Origin: CAYJGN01 sp964369635
Lineage (GTDB): Bacteria > Bacillota > Clostridia > Oscillospirales > Ruminococcaceae
Assembly (NCBI GenBank): GCA_964369635.1
Contig: CAYJGN010000002.1
Location: 1-64,000, forward strand
Length of the DNA stretch: 64,000 nt
Reading direction: 5' to 3'
Every line of letters starts with the position of its first letter. Position 1 is the stretch's first letter. The position numbers and the translations under genes were made by a program. The notes beneath the pieces were generated by a model. That model saw only the letters and a list, made by a program, of their open reading frames with translations. It did no database searches and was not told the origin of the DNA. Shown here one piece after another: positions 60,116-64,000 of the stretch.

Positions 60116-61180
60116 TTAATCTCCGAACGATACTCCTATATTTTTTGCTGTTTCGACCATATTATGGTCAACTGGGACAAACTTCGTTATTCCTGCTATA
60201 TCTGAGAGCTTATTATAGGTTATATTATTTTTGCGAAGAGCAACTGTAACCCCAAATATTCCCTCTTTGACAAGCCTTGCCGCCTCAACTCCAAATTGAG
60301 TTGCGAGCGCTCTGTCATAAGCTGATGGACCACCACCGCGCACTATATGGCCTGGTAGAACCATCCTCGTGTCAAACCCTGTGTTTTCAGCTATATACTT
60401 CGTGAGGGTTGATGAGAGGGTAACCTGTCCGTTTGTTGCGCGAAGAGCCGCTCTCTCTTTCTTTTTAAGCTTTGACTCATCTTTGGTCATAGCTCCCTCA
60501 GCAATCGCGACTATTGAGAACCTATGTCCATCTTTTGCTCTCTCTTTTATCGCTTTAACTACCTTATCGTAAGTGAATGGAATTTCAGGAAGCAAAATAA
60601 TATCAGCACCACCAGCAACACCGCTATAAAGGGTGAGCCAACCTGCTTTATTTCCCATTATCTCAATTATCATAACGCGCTCATGGCTGCTTGCTGTTGT
60701 ATGGATTTTATCAATTACGTCAGTCGCTATATCAACAGCGGTATGAAATCCAAATGTAACGTCGGTCCCGTAGATATCATTATCTATGGTTTTTGGAAGC
60801 CCTATAACATTAAGTCCCTCATTTGAGAGAAGATTTGCCGTTTTATGGGTCCCGTTTCCACCAAGAGTTAAAACGCAGTCGAGCTTTGCCTCTTTATAGT
60901 GCTTTTTCATCATCGCAACTTTATCTATATCATTCTCAATAACCTGCATCTTGCTATAAGGCGTTCTCGCGGTACCGAGAANNNNNNNNNNTAAAATACC
61001 TGAAAACTCATGCTTTTTCATCTTATGATACTCGCCATTAATAAGTCCGCGGTATCCGCCCTCGATTCCGATAATTTCAACATCATCAAAAATTTCATAT
61101 AGTCCTTTTGCAACACCCCTAATAGTTGCGTTAAGCCCTGGACAGTCGCCTCCTGCAGTTAAAATACCTATGCGTTTCAT
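60116..61180 (-). CDS. pfkA: 6-phosphofructokinase, interrupted by an assembly gap
   Basis: Phosphofructokinase of glycolysis, about 355 residues, with ten Ns at 60982-60991. The frame resumes after the gap. Motifs: GILTAGGDCPGLNATIRG (about 5-22), LGTARTPYSK directly after the gap, TLGGNGTHKTA, the catalytic PKTIDNDIYGTD, MGNKAGWL and HIVRGGGPSAYDR. The family segment GGTxLGT is partly lost in the Ns. The combination GGNG plus PKTIDND (lysine where ATP enzymes have glycine) is typical of the mixed group that includes pyrophosphate-dependent enzymes, so the phosphate donor is open. GAGGTG lies 6 nt before the ATG at 61180; the GTG 9 nt earlier is less well placed. It is divergent from ppk. 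Confidence 0.9.
   Translation of the reverse strand: MKRIGILTAGGDCPGLNATIRGVAKGLYEIFDDVEIIGIEGGYRGLINGEYHKMKKHEFSGILXXXXLGTARTPYSKMQVIENDIDKVAMMKKHYKEAKLDCVLTLGGNGTHKTANLLSNEGLNVIGLPKTIDNDIYGTDVTFGFHTAVDIATDVIDKIHTTASSHERVMIIEIMGNKAGWLTLYSGVAGGADIILLPEIPFTYDKVVKAIKERAKDGHRFSIVAIAEGAMTKDESKLKKKERAALRATNGQVTLSSTLTKYIAENTGFDTRMVLPGHIVRGGGPSAYDRALATQFGVEAARLVKEGIFGVTVALRKNNITYNKLSDIAGITKFVPVDHNMVETAKNIGVSFGD
60982..60991. other. Assembly gap (10 N)
   Basis: Ten Ns inside pfkA at a glycine-rich segment. The conserved family spacing suggests that about two more codons are missing than the Ns represent. Confidence 0.95.
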
Positions 61181-61399
61181 ACTATTCACCTCTTTATCAA
61201 ATTGGTTTATACTATTATTTTATAGCAAAACAAGATAAATTACAATGAAAATTTACCTTAAACTATTTATTTTTTATTTTTTTGTGGTAGAATTATAATA
61301 ACTAAAAAATCCGTTTAACAATAAATCCATTTACTAACCAAATAACAATCGTCTTTGGTTTTTCTGATAATTTAACCGAATACTTTAAGGGGGCATATT

Positions 61400-63487
61400 T
61401 TGAGCTTTAAATATATTAACAGGGAGCTTTCCTGGCTTGCTTTTAACGAGCGGGTTCTCGACGAGGCATTTGATCTATCAAATCCGCTTCTTGAGAGGTT
61501 TAAATTTTTGTCTATCTTCTGCTCGAATCTCGATGAGTTTTTTATGGTTCGTGTTGGGAGTCTTTCAGAGCAGATGATCCTCGACCCGAAAACAAAGGAT
61601 AATAAAAGCGGACTTGTTGCTGAAGATCAGCTGCTAAAGATTTATAGCAAACTACCCTCTATGCTCAGTCAAAAAGATAACGCTTATGACAGCTTAAAGA
61701 CAGAGCTCAACCAGAAGGGAATTCATCTTGTCCATTGCGGAGAATACACGAAAAATGATATCTCGAGACTTCGAAAGATATTTGAGCATTCTATTCTGCC
61801 TGTTCTCTCGCCGCAGATATTAAATGAACATCTGCCGTTCCCATTTTTAGATGGAAAAGAGATTTATTTTATCGCAAATCTCGAGCATAAAGATGAGCGG
61901 TTTATGGGCTTTTGTCCAATGCCTGCAAAGCATAATAGAATTATTTTAATAAGCACTGACAAAGGAATTCGCGTAACACTTATTGAAGATGTTATCTGTG
62001 AGTTTGCAAGCGAGATATTTAAAAACCACGAGGTTCGCAATAAAAACATCATAAGAGTTACGAGAAATGCCGATATTTCACTCGACGAGGCTTATTTTGA
62101 CCACGATATTGATTGGATAAAAGTTATGTCTGCGCTCATGCAAAAGCGGAAAAAATTGCGCCCTGTAAGGCTTCAGAGCAGACATCCACTCAAAGGACAT
62201 CTGAAAAACGTTTTGAGCAAGCAGATAGAGGCGCATCCGTCAGCTTTTTATATTGAGAGCTCACCTCTTGATTTATCATTTATCTTCCCACTTTTAAACC
62301 ACGTTGAGGACAGGCATTCTCAGTTCTTTTTCCCAAACAATGAGCCGTCGCTCCCATTTAATCTTCTTGAAAATAAAAAAATCATACCGCAGGTTCGCAA
62401 ACGCGATATCATGCTTGCCTACCCATACAATACTATAACTCCTTTCCTATCTCTTCTCGACGAGGCAAGTAGAGATAGCAATACCGTTTCAATCAAGATA
62501 ACTCTTTACAGGATAGCTTCAAACAGCAAGATAATCTCCTCTCTTCTTCGCGCACGTGAGAATGGGATAAAAGTTACCGCTATGTTTGAGCTTCGCGCAA
62601 GATTTGATGAGGAAAACAATATTAACTGGGCGCAACAGCTTGAAGATGCTGGTTGTACTGTTATCTATGGGCTTAATAACTATAAAGTTCACTGTAAACT
62701 TCTAATAATTGAGCGCAGAAAGCTCTTTGGAAGAAAAACCGAATATATAACTCAGTTTGGTACCGGTAACTACAATGAAAAGACAAGCAAATTATATACC
62801 GATCTCTCGATAATAACCTCAAATGAAGAAATCGGTAAAGAGGCTTGTATCGTCTATGATCATCTTCTAAAAGGAGAGCCTTCTCCTCCGCTATCGCATA
62901 TATGGGCGGCGCCGCTTGGATTTAAACCAAGTCTTATCCGCCATATCGAAAATGAGACAAAAAAAGGCGAACTCGGTTATATCGAGATAAAATGCAACAG
63001 TGCCACCGATAAAGATGTTATAGATGCGCTATTTGAAGCTTCAAAAGCTGGTGTTACTGTAAAGCTTCTTATTCGAGGTATCTGCTGTCTTGTTCCGGGT
63101 CTTGATGGTATTTCTCATAACATTAAGGTCAAGAGCATAGTCGGGCAGTTTTTGGAGCATTCTCGTATCTATCGTTTTGGAAGAGGCGATGAGACTAAAA
63201 TTTTCTTAAGCTCTGCCGATATAATGACGAGAAATACCGAGAGACGAGTTGAGCTTGGTGTCCCCGTCTATGATAGAAAGATTAAGAAAATTTTAAGCGA
63301 GATGCTCGACCTTATGGATAACGATAACGTCAAGAGCAGAGTTCTTGGTCCAGATGGAATTTATAGGTATTTTGAAAACGAACATTTCCCTCTAAACAGC
63401 CAGCTCCACTTCTTTGAGTATTTTGAAAAACAGCGAGAGGATTTTTTAAAGGGACAAAAACACGGCCTTTTAAGTTGGTTTAAGTAA
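61400..63487 (+). CDS. ppk: Polyphosphate kinase
   Basis: A 695-residue PPK1 that reversibly makes polyphosphate from ATP. The N-terminal domain starts YINRELSWLAFNERVLDEA and has FLSIFCSNLDEFFMVRVG. The head domain contains HLPFPFLDGKEIYF. The two catalytic domains carry SIKITLYRIASNSKI, the autophosphorylated histidine in NYKVHCKLLII, and the second active-site histidine in QFLEHSRIYRFG, ending with VELGVPVYD. The start is TTG at 61400, with AAGGGGG 6 nt upstream and a family-typical N-terminus. It stands alone, with a strong terminator at 63488-63519. Confidence 0.96.
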   Translation: MSFKYINRELSWLAFNERVLDEAFDLSNPLLERFKFLSIFCSNLDEFFMVRVGSLSEQMILDPKTKDNKSGLVAEDQLLKIYSKLPSMLSQKDNAYDSLKTELNQKGIHLVHCGEYTKNDISRLRKIFEHSILPVLSPQILNEHLPFPFLDGKEIYFIANLEHKDERFMGFCPMPAKHNRIILISTDKGIRVTLIEDVICEFASEIFKNHEVRNKNIIRVTRNADISLDEAYFDHDIDWIKVMSALMQKRKKLRPVRLQSRHPLKGHLKNVLSKQIEAHPSAFYIESSPLDLSFIFPLLNHVEDRHSQFFFPNNEPSLPFNLLENKKIIPQVRKRDIMLAYPYNTITPFLSLLDEASRDSNTVSIKITLYRIASNSKIISSLLRARENGIKVTAMFELRARFDEENNINWAQQLEDAGCTVIYGLNNYKVHCKLLIIERRKLFGRKTEYITQFGTGNYNEKTSKLYTDLSIITSNEEIGKEACIVYDHLLKGEPSPPLSHIWAAPLGFKPSLIRHIENETKKGELGYIEIKCNSATDKDVIDALFEASKAGVTVKLLIRGICCLVPGLDGISHNIKVKSIVGQFLEHSRIYRFGRGDETKIFLSSADIMTRNTERRVELGVPVYDRKIKKILSEMLDLMDNDNVKSRVLGPDGIYRYFENEHFPLNSQLHFFEYFEKQREDFLKGQKHGLLSWFK

Positions 63488-63519
63488 AAACAAGGGTGCT
63501 TTAGCACCCTTGTTTTTTT
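63488..63519 (+). terminator. Terminator of ppk
   Basis: AACAAGGGTGCT pairs with AGCACCCTTGTT, followed by seven Ts. Confidence 0.92.
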
Positions 63520-63578
63520 ATCTTTTACTTTATTTTCTGCTTTCTTTTTTTTATTTTATCTCTTCTGCTTTCTGCCAG

Positions 63579-63658
63579 CGCCCGCGCAGGCGGTTTTAAA
63601 ACCGCCTACGTCGAATGAAATTCGACTTATCCGCACTAAAGTGCGGATAGCGCGGGCG
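63579..63658. repeat. Cloverleaf of perfect inverted repeats (80 nt)
   Basis: The outer stem CGCCCGCGC (63579-63587) pairs perfectly with GCGCGGGCG (63650-63658). Inside are three hairpins: a 20-nt self-palindrome at 63588-63607 (AGGCGGTTTT arm); GTCGAAT-GAA-ATTCGAC at 63610-63626; and ATCCGCACT-AA-AGTGCGGAT at 63629-63648. Only a few bases are unpaired. It is tRNA-sized but has no tRNA consensus (no T-loop, anticodon loop or CCA). Its GC content is well above that of the surroundings. It resembles a REP-like or small mobile palindromic element, or a structured RNA. No flanking T-run makes it a terminator. Confidence 0.85.
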
Positions 63659-63729
63659 GGACAAAACCGTTTACACTACCACTATTTTTTTATTCTCATC
63701 CAATTTAAATATAAAGCCTACTATTAATC

Positions 63730-64000
63730 TTAGCTTTTATTATCTTTTTCCCCTACCTCTTTTTCAAAAAGCGCCAGTTTTTGGGTAAGTTCGGTCAATC
63801 GTTTGCTAAGCTTTGATATTGCAACAGTTAAACTTAAAACTATAAGCACCAAAAATGCAATGACCATCGTGAAAACAAGGTTTGATGGCATCTCAACATT
63901 GGTAAGGTGAGATAGCAGAATTATAATCTCAGGCTTTATAGCAATCGCTATCACAACTATCGCAGAGGCAAGCCACAAAAGGGAATATCGCAGTTTAAGC
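63730..64000 (-). CDS. DUF2304-family membrane protein, 5' end outside the window
   Basis: The C-terminal 90 or so codons of a DUF2304 protein; the frame is open to the window edge. It reads LRYSLLWLASAIVVIAIAIK, matching the family's ...LWL... helix, then PEIIILLSHLTNVEMPSNLVFTMVIAFLVLIVLSLTVAISKLSKRL and a C-terminal coiled segment LTQKLALFEKEVGEK. There are two membrane helices in the visible part. Members usually lie beside glycosyltransferases and are thought to take part in envelope glycan or lipid modification; the partner gene would be beyond 64000. A start at 63978 is possible but lacks the conserved upstream part. Confidence 0.85.
   Translation of the reverse strand, partial: LKLRYSLLWLASAIVVIAIAIKPEIIILLSHLTNVEMPSNLVFTMVIAFLVLIVLSLTVAISKLSKRLTELTQKLALFEKEVGEKDNKS

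Noticed and set aside
63579..63658. tRNA gene
   Set aside because: The size and cloverleaf shape fit, but there is no GTTC-type T-loop, no D-loop consensus, no anticodon loop of 7 nt and no tRNA-like acceptor end.

Overview
The window looks like a draft chromosome segment from an anaerobic, low-GC Gram-positive bacterium (Bacillota, class Clostridia or near it). The evidence is AAGGAGG-type ribosome binding sites with ATG, GTG and TTG starts, RNase Y, a T-box leader on thrS, HPr and lactose/cellobiose-family PTS proteins, a lipoprotein ABC binding protein, and many rho-independent terminators. Two 10-N runs (40433-40442 and 60982-60991) are assembly joins and each falls inside a gene. No rRNA, tRNA, CRISPR array, integrase or transposase was seen.

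Layout. 1-590: two and a bit tandem 157-bp units full of hairpins, downstream of a promoter-like sequence. 591-5936: thrS with a T-box leader, then three tandem paralogues of an unrecognised zinc-ribbon membrane protein. 5954-8086: rny (RNase Y) and a DUF2200 protein. 8233-12204: a very large cyclic-di-GMP protein. 12605-31247: a signalling and cell-surface region. It holds two homologous three-gene cassettes (7TM protein with degenerate kinase region, sensor histidine kinase, LuxR-type response regulator) that face each other across a 1,840-residue cysteine-rich anchored surface protein, a small membrane protein and a Q-rich DUF4428 protein. A CASTOR/POLLUX-like ion channel and a protein of unknown function follow. 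The DUF4428 gene and the unknown gene share a palindromic promoter element with the same spacing.

31556-39137: sugar PTS region. It holds a Gfo/Idh dehydrogenase, an HPr with Lys at position 46, an orphan EIIB with a LicR/MtlR-type regulator, and an operon of EIIC, GH4 phospho-alpha-glucosidase, EIIB, EIIA and a stand-alone RarA C-terminal-like protein. 39548-50686: an apparently complete import-and-salvage module for 5-methylthioribose and/or 5-deoxyribose (the DHAP shunt). It has a ribose-type ABC importer, an MtnK-type kinase, an MtnA-type isomerase, a class II aldolase and an iron alcohol dehydrogenase, with an MFS carrier downstream and a divergent esterase plus DeoR regulator. 50871-55693: glycosyltransferases, one fused to a methyltransferase and TPR-like repeats. 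55955-63487: an M20 amidohydrolase with a YfcC-type transporter, a CPA2 antiporter, phosphofructokinase and polyphosphate kinase. 63579-63658: an 80-nt cloverleaf of perfect inverted repeats. 63730-64000: a DUF2304 gene running off the window.

The strongest leads are the twin three-component cassettes around the giant surface protein, the methylthioribose/deoxyribose module with its own importer, the shared palindrome-promoter element, and the two structured non-coding repeats near the ends of the window.
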